From Ilyonectria destructans (lineage: Eukaryota > Ascomycota > Sordariomycetes > Hypocreales > Nectriaceae), in assembly GCA_020740775.1 (NCBI GenBank), contig JAHEWK010000007.1:372001-436000 (forward strand): a DNA stretch of 64,000 bases, written 5' to 3'. Both the position numbers and the translations under genes were made by a program. The notes beneath the pieces are model-generated. The model was given only the letters and a program-made list of their open reading frames with translations. It did no database searches and was not told the DNA's origin. Below are positions 33,625 through 44,754 of the stretch, in pieces (the stretch's first letter is position 1; every line of letters starts with the position of its first letter).

Positions 33625-35484
33625 TCACTTTGAAAGCTCTTCGCTAAGAAGCTCCTTCAAGTCCTCGTCAACACGTCCGAAATAATCTGTACATCAGTCA
33701 GCACTGTAATAGTGGCTAAAGACATCATCAGAGAGCGAGCGTAACTTACCCAACACCTTGTTCTTCAACCTGTCGGGAATATCCCGCAGCGTAGGCAGAA
33801 TGTTATGCAGGAACTGCTCCTTGTCATCCGGCTCCTTGCAAATGATATCCCAGAGCATTCGGGCTTGAACAAAATCCTTGTCGGTAACAGACGTCGAGAA
33901 GGCAGTCACATGTCCAGCCCATAGCTCATGGGTTGGCATCTGCACCCGCTTGCTCACGGTGACAGGGCGGAGTTCCGAGAAGACGTAGTCGGGATCGCCA
34001 CCGTAGTTGCCATTCGAGGTTCCAGGGCCATCTCGGACGTACGGAGAGTAGACGGTATTGGTTGGCTTGTTGCACGGGAGTTGGAAGTAATTCGGCCCAA
34101 CTCTGTAGCGATGGGCGTCGGGATAACTAAACATTCTGGCTTGAAGGACTGTGGTCATCTCAGTTAGCTACGTTGTGAGAGACACAAGGTGTTTGTACAG
34201 ACCGGGATCAGCAGACGGTCCAATGCCTGGAACCATGTTGGAAGGTGAGAAGCAGGCTTGCTCAATGTCCTGGAAGTAATTCCTGGGCTATTTAAATACC
34301 GTCAGCTGTTCGTGTCGTACATGCTAAAATTGAGGGATACTCACATTCTCGTTGAGCGTCAACTTTCCAACGAGACGCAAGGGATATTCGTCAAACGGCC
34401 AAGTGTAGGTGTCATCAAAAATATCAACCGGAGCAGACCTGACCTCTTCAGGCCTCATGACCTGAACGAAAACCGACCAGCTGGGGTAATCGCCCTTCTC
34501 AATGGCCTTGAAGAGATCCTTGACGTGGTAGTCGGGCTCGGATCCGGCCAGGCGGACAGCGGTATCTGCATCCATGGTCTTGATGCCATCATCGGGCTGC
34601 CAATGCCACTTCACGTAGACATAGCTTCCATCCTAGATTCTGTGAGCTTGAGTCAACAGCAAATAACAATAAACAAGGCTTACGGCTTTGTTCAAAGTGT
34701 AGGTATGGACACTGAATCCGTTGATGTTTCTCAGTGAAGCTGGAATCCCGCGCTGCCCAAACAGATGCATCAATGCATGAATTCCTTCGGGATTGTTGAC
34801 GTGAAAGTCCCAGAACATGGCGTTGTCGGGGCAATTGGTCTGAGGATGCCGCTTATGGCTTCGGTTCATCGAGGGAAACTTGATGGGATCCCGAATGAAG
34901 AAGACCGGAAGATCATTGAAGACAAAGTCCTGAATACCCTCTTCGGTATAGAACTTAGTCGCCCAACCTCGAACATCGCGAACTGTGTCGCTGGATCCCT
35001 TCTCGCCACCGACAGTTGACATGCGAGTCAGCACCCTGGTCTTCTTTCCAACACCGGTGAGGAAATTGGCGTCGGTAAAATCTGAGACATCTTCAAGAAC
35101 CTCGAATTCACCAAAGGCACCCGCGGCCTTTGCATGAACGCTTCTACAGTAGGGTATGAGTCTGTACGAGCTCACGAAAAAGGGCCGACTGGTCCTTACC
35201 GCTCAGGAATGCGCTCGCGTGCGAAATGAGCCAGAATCTCAACGGTTTGCACGTCGCTCAGGACGACCAAGCCACCATTGCTGGTGCCATAGCGGACCTG
35301 CTGGACTGAACCGGGGCTCTCACTCGGCTGGCCTAGGGAATAGCGGTCAGGTGGCATCAGGCCAGGACAGAAAAGGAAACGGTCTTACCGTTGGCAAGTG
35401 TGTACAGAGGGTTATCGGTCGAGGTGGACTGTGATAGGTGGGCTAAGGATACTTGAACATGTATCAGAATTCAGAGCTCACCAT
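33625..35484 (-). CDS. Monofunctional haem catalase
   Basis: Eight exons (35482-35484, 35389-35428, 35200-35332, 34684-35143, 34345-34632, 34203-34287, 33750-34148, 33625-33686) give 489 residues, the size of small-subunit catalases. Distal His62 lies in [11 protein letters not shown], the distal Asn in HPQTNCPDN, and the proximal haem Tyr345 in [14 protein letters not shown]. The enzyme splits H2O2 to water and O2. The C-terminus EELSK is not a canonical PTS1. The first coding exon appears to be just the ATG, because joining it to [14 protein letters not shown] through the acceptor at 35429 keeps frame and gives a catalase-like N-terminus. The gene ends 171 bases from the giant locus and is divergent from sulfite oxidase. 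The donor at 34202 (GTCTGT) is weak. Confidence 0.92.
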
Positions 35485-36250
35485 GATGATATCTCGTACT
35501 CGATTGTAGTCACTTGTAGTCAATTGAATCAGCCGAAGACGAGGAGAGCGATGCAACAACGACTCCTTCACTCGCCAGATTCCTCAAGTGAAACACGATT
35601 GTCTTATCATTTTCACCCCAATATGCCTGTCTCACACAACGGCATAATTGGAATAAGCTCTCATTAATTGACTTCAGGGTGCAACTCCGCAGTGGCATTA
35701 CGCCCGCCACCGCGTCACGATGATGACCATCCGTCGTATCCGAGTCCTCGCAGTGGCCGAACCCCGCCCTGTTACGTCGTATTAGCGTTGTGCCATGATG
35801 GCATCAACAGTCATCACACACTTCCAGATGCGACCGCTGCAACCCCAACAGCCAACGCTTTGAGACACATTGGGCCGAAACAAAGCAAAAAGGCGGAGAG
35901 TCGCGAAGCGAGAAACACACTTTCTTATCGCACCAATCTTTGCCATCCAATGTGTCGCGCTAATTCAGCCCAGTCTCTCCGCGAAAGCTTGCATAAACTC
36001 GACGGTTGTCATTGGGTCGATTGTTATGCCGGAAGCGTCTAGATCTCTGATCATCGCATCTTGGCACCGCTTCTGACCCTCCATTTGAGACTGAGATGAG
36101 GGCACACTGCCCCTCTTCTGAGTCAACCAGGCCAAGGTCAGCATACTTCGATGGGCTCAGATATGAGGGTACAGGCCCTTTCGTCTGTTGCTCTCCCCTC
36201 TCACTCCATCATTGCAATTTTTGGCCCGCAGAACACATCTTGTGGCAATC
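35485..36250. other. Divergent promoter region, catalase and sulfite oxidase
   Basis: 766 bases shared by the 5' ends of the leftward catalase and the rightward sulfite oxidase. A common regulatory region for the two is possible. No specific operator was recognised and no gene is seen. Confidence 0.5.
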
Positions 36251-38013
36251 ATGAAGACTACAAACCGTCCAGATGAGTGGAAGATCGAGCAGGGACTGTC
36301 TGGAGCTGTGCTCCCAATCCTTGACATGACAGGACCCAAGACCGAGCGCCTAGATCCCCAGGTTTTTGGCAAGCTTACCAAAGATGAGAAAGCTATCAAG
36401 GATGTTGGCGACCCGGAGAAACTCTTTGCCAGGGAGCGAAAGGGCTGGACCGGGTAGGTTGCAGCTTTGGTCAAGACATGGAGCATCCATCACTCTAGGA
36501 TTGGGATTTGTGCTGACCGGTTCTCGCCTCCAGCTTCGTCGAGTGGGAGAACTATCCCGAGAAGAAGGCCGCCGCACACAAGATCTTGACATCCCAGACC
36601 TTCCCGCCAAACCCCGAGTTCCAGCTTGGCCCCATCCCTGGAACAAACCCAGTGCTTCCTGGTACCCATTGGAAGATGTGGCACCATGCTCTCGGCGGCG
36701 AACTCGACAAGGTCCCCGATGACTCTTGGTCTACCGTCCTCAAAGAGAAGCACGCCGACATGCTCCACCTCCTCCAATTCCCTTACAACGGAGAGCCTCC
36801 GAAGCGTCTCGTCACCGACAAGGAGATTACTCCCAATCCGCTTCATTTCGTGAGAAACCACGGAGGCATCCCCATTATCAACAAGGAAGACTTCAGCTTC
36901 ATCCTTGACGGCCTCGTGGCCAAACCTCAGTCGTTCACGCTGGACGACCTCATGGATGAGTCTAGATTCCCACGCATGGAGAAGACCCTCACGATGCAGT
37001 GCTCTGGAACGCGCCGCATTGAGCAGATCCTCAAGTACCCTGGCCAGGGCGACGAAGTTCCCCAGGCACCATGGGCGGAGGGCGCAATCGGCAATGCTCG
37101 ATACACTGGCATAAGTCTCAAGAAGATTATCAAGGCCTGTGGCGGATTGATTGATGGGGCGAAGCACTTGGAATTTTACGGTGCCGACACCTACTTCAAG
37201 GACGACAAGACCATGAACTATCTCGTCAGTGTTCCATGGTCCAAGGTCAAAGCAAATGAAGTCATGCTGGCCTGGGATATGAACGGAGAGCCTCTCCCTC
37301 GCATCCACGGATACCCGCTGCGTATTATGGTCTTTGGATATATCGGAGCTCGAAGCGTAAAGTGGCTCTACCGCGTCAAGGCCATCAAAAACCCTTCCCT
37401 CGCCCCAGTACAGAGCCAAGAGTATCTCTACTTCCCCCAGCAGGTGGGAAAGCACAACTTCAAGCTCACAGATGGCATTCAGATTCAGGAAATGCCAGTC
37501 AGCTCAGCCATCATGTCGCCATGGACCAAACAGGTCGTCATCCACAATGGCAAGATTCGCTGCAAGGGCTGGGCATACTCTGGAGGTGGCCGCTGGCCTG
37601 AACGCGTTGAACTGTCCGCTGACGGTGGCTTCAACTGGTACACGGTCCCGGTTGAAAACATGTCCAAGAAGCGGCAGTGGACTTGGCGTACCTGGGAGAT
37701 CGAGCTGCCTTGCGATGTTGAGGGCTGGGTTGAAATTGTGTGCCGTTGTTGGGACAACTCATTGAATACCCAGCCACCGGATGTCCGAACCGCTTGGAAC
37801 TGGGGTCTGCACGTCACAAGCTCTTGTCATCGAATCTCGGTGTACAGCGTCAACAAGAGCAAGCCTCTGACCAAGGCTCGTCTTGATGAGTTTGAAAACA
37901 AGCACATTCCGTTCGGTCCTATCACTGTCCCTTTGACATTCCCTGCCCAGAGTTGGGAAGAGTACGGCAAGTACTGGGAGAATCATGATCCACGTGATGC
38001 GGAGGATGATTGA
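36251..38013 (+). CDS. Sulfite oxidase-type molybdopterin enzyme without haem domain
   Basis: Two exons (36251-36453, 36534-38013), joined by an 80-base intron, give 560 residues. An N-terminal region of about 130 residues precedes the molybdopterin domain, which starts near TDKEITPNPLHFVRNHG. The molybdenum ligand is Cys224 in TMQCSGTRR. The C-terminal half (TDGIQIQEMPVSSAI, GWAYSGGG, RVELSADGG) is the Ig-like dimerisation domain. There is no cytochrome b5 domain and no FAD domain, so this is neither nitrate reductase nor animal-type sulfite oxidase. The layout is that of plant sulfite oxidase, which oxidises sulfite to sulfate with O2 and releases H2O2. The C-terminus AEDD is not a PTS1. 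The divergent neighbour is catalase. Confidence 0.9.
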
Positions 38014-38367
38014 TTTGATTGTTTTATACTCCAAATAAATGTTTCTCCCATGGCAGCTTCTATTCCGTAGTCATTTTCTAATTCTCATTATTTGTATTAC
38101 TCCATATCGGCTATCGCTGGTCACTAGAGCCATCGTGTCAGATCTCGTGATCCCGTAAGTGGCTGCCAATTTTCTGTAGACGTTACGACGGTTACAGAAG
38201 CCGAATCAAGCATCTAAACGTCGACAAACGTCATGTTTGAGCCAGCGCCAGTCCCGTTTCAGCCGGAGGGCTTTGGTGCTGTCCCGGCCGGTTGATTTTG
38301 GTCCCGTCGCCGCGGAGGGCCCAGTTCCGTTCCGGATACGTATAATAGCGCCAGCGACAAGCCCGGA
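38014..38367. other. Intergenic region, nothing recognised
   Basis: 3' flank of sulfite oxidase and short 5' flank of the DapB-like gene. Confidence 0.5.
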
Positions 38368-39558
38368 ATGAAGAATATCAAACATTTCCTTCTTCACCGC
38401 AGGACCTTGTCCCTCAAGCGCACCTTTACATGGCCCATCATGGGGGATCGGACAGCTCCATACAAGATTTGCGTTTTCGGCCCTGGCGACGCCGGCTGCA
38501 TCATCATCCGCGAAGCTTGCCGCCTGCCAGAGTTTGAAATTGTGGGAGTTTTCGTGTTTCAAGAACAAAAGGATGGTGTTGATGCAGGCACACTGGCCGG
38601 TATCAACCCAATTGGGGTCAGAGCAACGCGCAGCTGGGAGGAATTCTTGGCCATTGATTGCGATGTTGTGGTTCACACGGCTCTCGATTCTCCGGCGACA
38701 CCTCCGCTTTCGACGTATATAAGACTACTCGATGCAGGCAAAAATGTCCTGACGACCCATCCGTACAGCTACCTTCCAGCGCGGGACAAAAGTTTCGGAG
38801 ACGAGATCAAGGCAGCATGTCAACGAGGAAAAGCAACTTTTCATGCTGGAGGCCTTAACCCCGACTTCATGACACAGCGCTTCACTACCTTGCTGACGGG
38901 GCTTTCAAACGATGTTAAACGAATCAAGATCGAGGAGTATTTCGATTGTGCCGATCAAAAAAATGCAGGCCTGCTGAAAGTCATTGGTCTGGGAGGAGTG
39001 CCAGATGAGACTATCGACGAGAACAGCCCCGCGATATGGTATCAGAAGCATTATAACTACCAAATGATCCAGCACCTGGGCGAAGAGTTTGGGGTTAAGA
39101 TTTCGAGGATTAGCGGGGACAAGCAAGTATTCGCCGCGCCGCAAGACATCACCTGGCCAGTTATGGAAATCAAAAAGGGTGAGACTGGCCGCATTTCATA
39201 TACGTCGACAGGACATCTCGAAGACGACACTCCTTTTATCAGTATCACGATTACATATTTCTTCGACACTTTGATGAGGCCTGAGCATCTTGAGCCTGAT
39301 AACACATATATCGTCACTATTGAAGGTCGTCCTTCAACTCGAACAGTTCTCAGCATCCGGCCGTCATATCTGACAGAGACGAAAGAGATGGAGAATGAGC
39401 CTGCGGCACCTGCTTACTTTACGTTTGCTGTTACGATACTCCAGGCTGTACCTGTTGTTGTTGCGGCGCCGCCCGGGTTTAAAGCACCGGATATCCCTGT
39501 GGTGCATTGGAAGAAGGACCAGAGGAAAAATGTAGGCAGATGTTACGCAGAGCATTAG
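38368..39558 (+). CDS. DapB-like / diaminopentanoate-dehydrogenase-like NAD(P)-dependent protein
   Basis: An intronless frame of 396 residues from ATG 38368. The fold more likely begins at Met25 (38440), just before KICVFGPGDAG; the first 24 residues are basic and could be a targeting sequence or untranslated. The Rossmann motif GPGDAG is followed by CDVVVHTALD, GKNVLTTHPYSY and HAGGLNPDF. This is the pattern of bacterial 2,4-diaminopentanoate dehydrogenases and related proteins of the dihydrodipicolinate reductase superfamily. Fungi make lysine through aminoadipate, so a true DapB role is unlikely. The substrate is unknown. Lack of introns and bacterial-type relatives hint at transfer, but this cannot be decided here. 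Confidence 0.85.
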   Translation: MKNIKHFLLHRRTLSLKRTFTWPIMGDRTAPYKICVFGPGDAGCIIIREACRLPEFEIVGVFVFQEQKDGVDAGTLAGINPIGVRATRSWEEFLAIDCDVVVHTALDSPATPPLSTYIRLLDAGKNVLTTHPYSYLPARDKSFGDEIKAACQRGKATFHAGGLNPDFMTQRFTTLLTGLSNDVKRIKIEEYFDCADQKNAGLLKVIGLGGVPDETIDENSPAIWYQKHYNYQMIQHLGEEFGVKISRISGDKQVFAAPQDITWPVMEIKKGETGRISYTSTGHLEDDTPFISITITYFFDTLMRPEHLEPDNTYIVTIEGRPSTRTVLSIRPSYLTETKEMENEPAAPAYFTFAVTILQAVPVVVAAPPGFKAPDIPVVHWKKDQRKNVGRCYAEH

Positions 39559-40132
39559 TATTAGTCAGATCTACATTGAAAAGAGTTATTCTATTAGCAT
39601 GAGAAGCGTGTTTCAGTGACGGAAACCTGAAATTTTCTCGGGTGATAGCATTCCCATCCCTAATCCAATGTTGATTGTGCCGTCATTGACTTGACTCGGA
39701 GGTTGATCTTGCAGGCCCGCGGCACTGGATGGATGGAGACTATTTAGCTACAAAATATAGATTTATTGTCCTTTCCAACTTTCATACGGTGTCGATGTTC
39801 TTCCCACGTCTCTGAACCCAGAAGAGTCTTGAATTTGTCTCGGCGATTCTCGTATGTGGGAACTGACCTCGCAAAAGCGCCCTTGTCTATTCCGCGTCAT
39901 CCAGAACCGCGACATAATTGAAAGGCATGAGTGACGTCTGATATTAGCACCATCAACTTAATAATAGAGACCAATAAGAGTCCCAGATTGCCTATTCGCC
40001 AATTGAAAGTGCGGATGGTCCCGTGATCAATTACGTTGGGAATGGTGTAACTTCAGCTGCATCACCTTCCTAACCGTGTAACCAATAACTAGACTTCTCT
40101 CCACCAATAATAAATCGAGTGTCCAGCTGCTT
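39559..40132. other. Intergenic region between convergent genes
   Basis: 3' flanks of the DapB-like gene and the CYP7-like P450. No feature recognised. Confidence 0.5.
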
Positions 40133-41875
40133 CTAAGACAAAAACAACCATTTCGTCGATTCCCAGCCCTTCTTCTTCTGAATTTGGACCCCAAATCCCT
40201 CGCCATTATTAATTGGCTTGCCCGCTGCTTCAGAGAAACTGCATCTCATCTTGACTGGGACCTTGAAGTCAGCATCCTGGCTCAATGGCGAAATGTCAAA
40301 GCCCAGGAGCAGACAGGTCACAAAGCCCAAGTTCTCCGCAAAGGCAAAGTTGCGCCCGGGGCACAGGTTTCGTCCGCCACCAAAGGGTATAAACGACAAC
40401 CGCTTTGCCTTTTCAGTCTGACTATTCTCCTTTCCACTTATCTCGATAAACCGTTCGGGGTCGAATTCGTCTACGTTGTCACCCCAAACATCCTTCAGAC
40501 TGTGGAGAACCTCGGCGGACATCTGTACGTTAAGACCTTTCTTCAGCAGATACGAATTGCCCTTTCCGTCTGAGACGGTGGTGTCCTCCAATACTCTGCG
40601 GTTACCCACAGCCTGGTTGGAGAGTCGAATGGCCTCACGGTAGCAGCTGACGAGTAGTGGACACTTCTGGTCTAACGTGGTGATATCGATGGTGACCTCG
40701 TTATCGGTGCCATGTTGTGCCGCCGGCATTACTTCTTCTCTGAGCCGCATCACGAGTTCGGGCCGGGTGAATATTTGTGCCATGAACCAGAACAGCGTGG
40801 GTATAGTGTTGGCCGTGGCGACATGCAGCAAAGCAAGCTCAAAATTGCCAACTTCTGTGCCGGGAAAGCCGTAACTTCGGAGCACGTTTGCTCGGGTTTT
40901 TACGATCTGGGCTGCATCTTCATGATGGTCCTTTTCCGCACCGTAGTATTCTGCCAGGGCAGTTTGTAGGTTGGCCCTTGCATTGTGAGCTACTCGTGCT
41001 GTGATGGATGGAAACACGTTCAACAGCAGCATAGGCAAGTCTCGCTCGAAAGTCCTGGAGTGGTCAGTCAGTTTAACCACTGACAAATGTTTAGAACTGC
41101 CGGGACTCTCCGCACCAAAGATCTTGAACCAGGCCACTATGCTTTTTTATCGGATTGTCGGGTCCGTATAGGGCTTCTGTGGTTGCCAGTGTCATCAAAT
41201 CTCGCACCCATTGGTAGAGATTAATAACTTCCAAGGCCTCGCCACCGCTGCCAATGGCGTGTAGCTCATTAGACACATAATTGAGAGCGGTTGCGTTCAT
41301 CCGATGCAGATGTGCACCCGTCATTGCTGGGTGAATCACGGAGAAGAACTCAGGTACAAGCGTCGTTTCCTGAATAATCTTGAGCGCCTCGTTGCCAAAC
41401 CTGAGCTCCCTCTGTGCAAACTCCACCGCAAAAGGCTCGAACGACAATTTCTTGTTACGATACGCGGACTGAATTATGGCGGAGTCGAATATGACGTAAA
41501 GTTTGCCGTTGAGGATGGGCAGAGTAGCAATCTGTTCTCGCGTCGTGTCGCTGGGCGTTATGCATCAGTTTAGGCCCGGATTGTGCTCGTACGAGCCGTG
41601 GCTTCCGGACTATTTCGTCTGTCTTGCACTTACTACAGGATCTTGATGTAGCCGCCTTGGTGTCGAAGAAGCCCGATTAAGTGTCCGAGAACTGGAATGC
41701 TAGGCTTAAGCAGAGGAGGCTCCCGGCTGTCGTTATGTGGAGAGAACAACTTGTGCAAGAGGGTTGCCGAGATAAGCACGCCCAGAACTGTCAGATATGC
41801 TGCCTTTGATTGCTTGTAGTCATCTGCCAGAAAGCTCAGGAAGCCCTGAGACTCCGATGTGATGTTCCCGGCCAT
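40133..41875 (-). CDS. Cytochrome P450, CYP7/CYP8-like fungal type
   Basis: Three exons (41634-41875, 41116-41550, 40133-41054) give 532 residues. A membrane anchor (AAYLTVLGVLISATLLHKLF, about residues 25-44) is followed by PPLLKPSIPVLGH. TLPILNGKLYVIF and SFEPF match the fungal 7-alpha-hydroxylase-like P450s. The I-helix is HVATANTIPTLFW, the K-helix has REAIRLS, and the haem loop FGGGRNLCPGRNF puts the thiolate at Cys457. The first intron donor is GTAAGT at 41633; an apparent early stop just before it is removed by splicing. The protein is expected in the ER. Related enzymes hydroxylate sterols, fatty acids or terpenoids; the substrate is unknown. It is divergent from the FAD monooxygenase at 43378. 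Confidence 0.9.
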
Positions 41876-43377
41876 GATTTCGACGGAGGTCGTGGTTCTT
41901 GGATAGAGATGTGGCAACGCGTCTCCGGTGGCAAGGTCCGCCGATACCTTACGGGATCGTTAGGACAGAGTAATTCAAAGTTTGGAGAGAAGACAGAGTT
42001 TCAAAATACGCAGCGGGAATTTTGAGACCGTTAGCTACTTAGCGTTCGCTTGCCATCACAAGGTACGGATTGGGATGGAGCAATGATGATTAGGTGAGAT
42101 TTTAGCGCTATAGCGCACCCTGGTCTACAACAACTTGTCATCTTAATCAAGGTTTGATTAGCAAGCAGAAGAAATGATTCGCTAGTTTGGCGCTTTGGGG
42201 GGCATCTTACTTTGGACGAGTGTTGGCACTAGGCTTAATTAGTTCCGTAATGATACGATACAATTTATGAATTCCCAGATGAATCGCCCTCCTATATCTA
42301 CTTGTAGATTGTGAAGGGGATAATTAAAAGCCCAACGATTCCAGAGTCAGGGGCTTCGAGGCAGCCGCGAAAACACCGATGAACCTTCTACAGGAAGCAC
42401 GACGTTGGTCAGGATGTTAGTCAAGAAGCCATCAGTTTCGGGTATCTCCGTCAGTCCTATGAGTAACTTCGACTAGACGCTCTCACACAGTAGATATCTA
42501 GTCTAGGTTTTTTGTCGGATTATGTAATAACATCTTTATTTACCACTCGTTCTTAATTTGAATTATGCTTTATCTCGCCGTTGATACATTGTGCTCCAAA
42601 CCAAACGATGATGACGAAAAACCATTTGCCAAACCTTCAACTGCCGAATGTCTAGTGTTGGATTGCGCAATTTCGCTAACTGATCAGGCAAAAAGTGAAA
42701 ATACACGCTACACAGCCAACGTACGTACTGCAGATAAGAGTCTGAAGCCCTTTGGGTAAGCATATGCGAGGTTACCTAGAAAATACCTAATAACAATTAC
42801 TAGACCTTGACCTGTACCACTCACTCGTCGAGATGTTATGGTCGACCATCATACCTCGGTGTTCCTGCCTACCCTAGACTACCACGGGGACGTGCACGAT
42901 TGATACACAATGGTTGCTCCAATTGCTCCAGATATCGATTTATTTATTATTCTTACTCTCTTTAACCAGTACTAATTATCTAGAATATCTGCTGTATCTA
43001 GGGTAGGAACTGTATAGGCTTACAAGTCATGAAAAATGCGGCATGCAACGAAAACGCTGTACATGCGAATATTGGGTTTCCTCATGGAGGGGTGAGGCCT
43101 TTAGTAGAACGCCGCTCTATCTCCTTACCATGGCCTGCGCTCCATTTCACGACCCCTATCTATCACTTTACAGCCAACTCTTTAAGATATCAATTGGTCC
43201 CCATGCTGACGTGTCAGACAGATGTCGATGCCTTAGGCCTGTGCAGGCTGACATCCCCTGAAACTGAATAAGCTCCGAGCTAATGGTACGTCTGAATAAG
43301 CGTCGTCGCTGACCAAAGTCTCATTTCCACTCCTCCGTGACTCTTCACGCCCTTCTAACCATTACATCTAAAGAAAA
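41876..43377. other. Divergent promoter region between P450 and FAD monooxygenase
   Basis: 1.5 kb, AT-rich, with several short open frames that show no motif. It should hold the promoters of both flanking oxidative enzymes. No repeat or operator was identified. Confidence 0.5.
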
Positions 43378-44754
43378 ATGTCGGCATCTGAGGGCAAGTT
43401 TCGCGTCGTGATTGTCGGTGGCGGCCCGGTAGGTCTCTGTCTTGCCCACAGCCTGTCTCTCGCCGGGATAGACTACATCCTGCTCGAAAGCCGCAGTACC
43501 GTCGTGGAAAAGACCGGCTTGGGCCTGGCTCTATGGCCACATGGCGTCCGGATTCTCGACCAAATTGGTCTGCTCGAAGAGGGCCGTAAGGTGTATTTGC
43601 CAGTGAAGGACAAGTACAACCACTGGCCTGACGGCTCCGAGATCAATCATTCTGACCTGTATCAAGAAATCGAGAAGAAGTGAGCGATTATGAGCCCCTG
43701 TTATGGCTTTGGACTGCATCTAATTTCTGGTAGCCACGGCCATCCTTGGATGCTCTTTCATCGACAGAAGCTCCTTGAGCTGCTCTATACCCATGTTCCA
43801 GAGAACGACAGGCGAATTCTTACCGACAAAAAGGTTGTCGCTATTGACACACATGATCAGGGCGTCACGGTGCATTGCTCTGACGACACGATCGTAGAGG
43901 GGTCCATAGTCGTTGGGTGCGATGGCGTACACAGCAGGGTACGGCTAATCATGCGCGACATGATGCTGAAAGCCTCAGTCAAAGTCAGAGACAGCGATTC
44001 GCCCATGGTGGCGCAGTATCAAATGCTGGCCGGCCATATTGGTCGACTCCCCGACATGGAAGCTGGTCGCTTGTGGGAAACCCGCTATGACAGAGCGAAT
44101 ATACAGACATTCATGCTGGAAGACGAAGGTTGGTTCCTCGCCTACAAGCGGCTGCCCGTCCCGATCAGCCAGTCGACACGATACACCGATGAAGACGCCG
44201 AGTCGTTTGCCAGTTCGATCATGGAGAGCCAGATCAAACCAGACAAGAAATTCAGCGATCTTTGGGCTGTTCGAAAGTGGTTTCACTTGTTTAACCTGGA
44301 AGAAGGATTTGTCCAGTCTTGGCACTGGGATCGTATTGTGCTGCTGGGTGACTCGGTACACAAGATGACCCCAAACTCAGGGCTGGGACTGAATCAGGGT
44401 TGGCAGGGTGTGGCTGCCTTGACCAACATCCTCCGCAGGCTGCTGGTAGACAACCCGAGCCCCAATACGAAGACCCTACAGGCGGCATTTGCAGAGTACA
44501 AGAATAAGACGGAAGGGATGGCTAGGGACAGCATGCGGCTTTCAAGTTTGTATACCCGCATTACGTCCTGGCATAACCTGTTGTACAAGGCGGCCGATTA
44601 CGTGGGGCCGTATGTGGGAGGTGATTTGTTGCTGTTCAGGATACTGGCTTCTCCGATCGTGAAGAGGGGGATCGTTCTAGACTTTGTGCCCGAGAGGGGG
44701 CTTGTGCCTGGTAGGATCAAGTGGGTCAATGATGCACCTCATGAGAGTATATGA
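43378..44754 (+). CDS. FAD-dependent monooxygenase (PHBH fold, PaxM-like)
   Basis: Two exons (43378-43679, 43734-44754) give 440 residues. The TGA at 43681 lies inside a 54-base intron (GTGAGC to TAG); splicing gives EIEKNHGHPWMLFHRQKLL, the expected family sequence, so the gene is intact. The FAD motif GGGPVG is at residues 14-19. The DG motif is VVGCDGVHSRVR, and the GD motif is LLGDSVHKMTPNSGLGLNQG. These are class A flavoprotein monooxygenases, close in pattern to fungal PaxM-like epoxidases of terpenoid pathways. The C-terminus has a hydrophobic stretch (YVGPYVGGDLLLFRILASP) that may associate with membranes. With the divergent P450 it forms an oxidative pair. The substrate is unknown and no prenyltransferase is seen nearby. 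Confidence 0.92.

Noticed and set aside
42565..42763. Overlapping short frames on both strands as a transposase remnant
   Set aside because: No transposase motif, terminal repeats or target duplication seen.
43681..43683. TGA as a pseudogene lesion in the FAD monooxygenase
   Set aside because: It is inside a well-formed 54-base intron; the spliced frame is intact.
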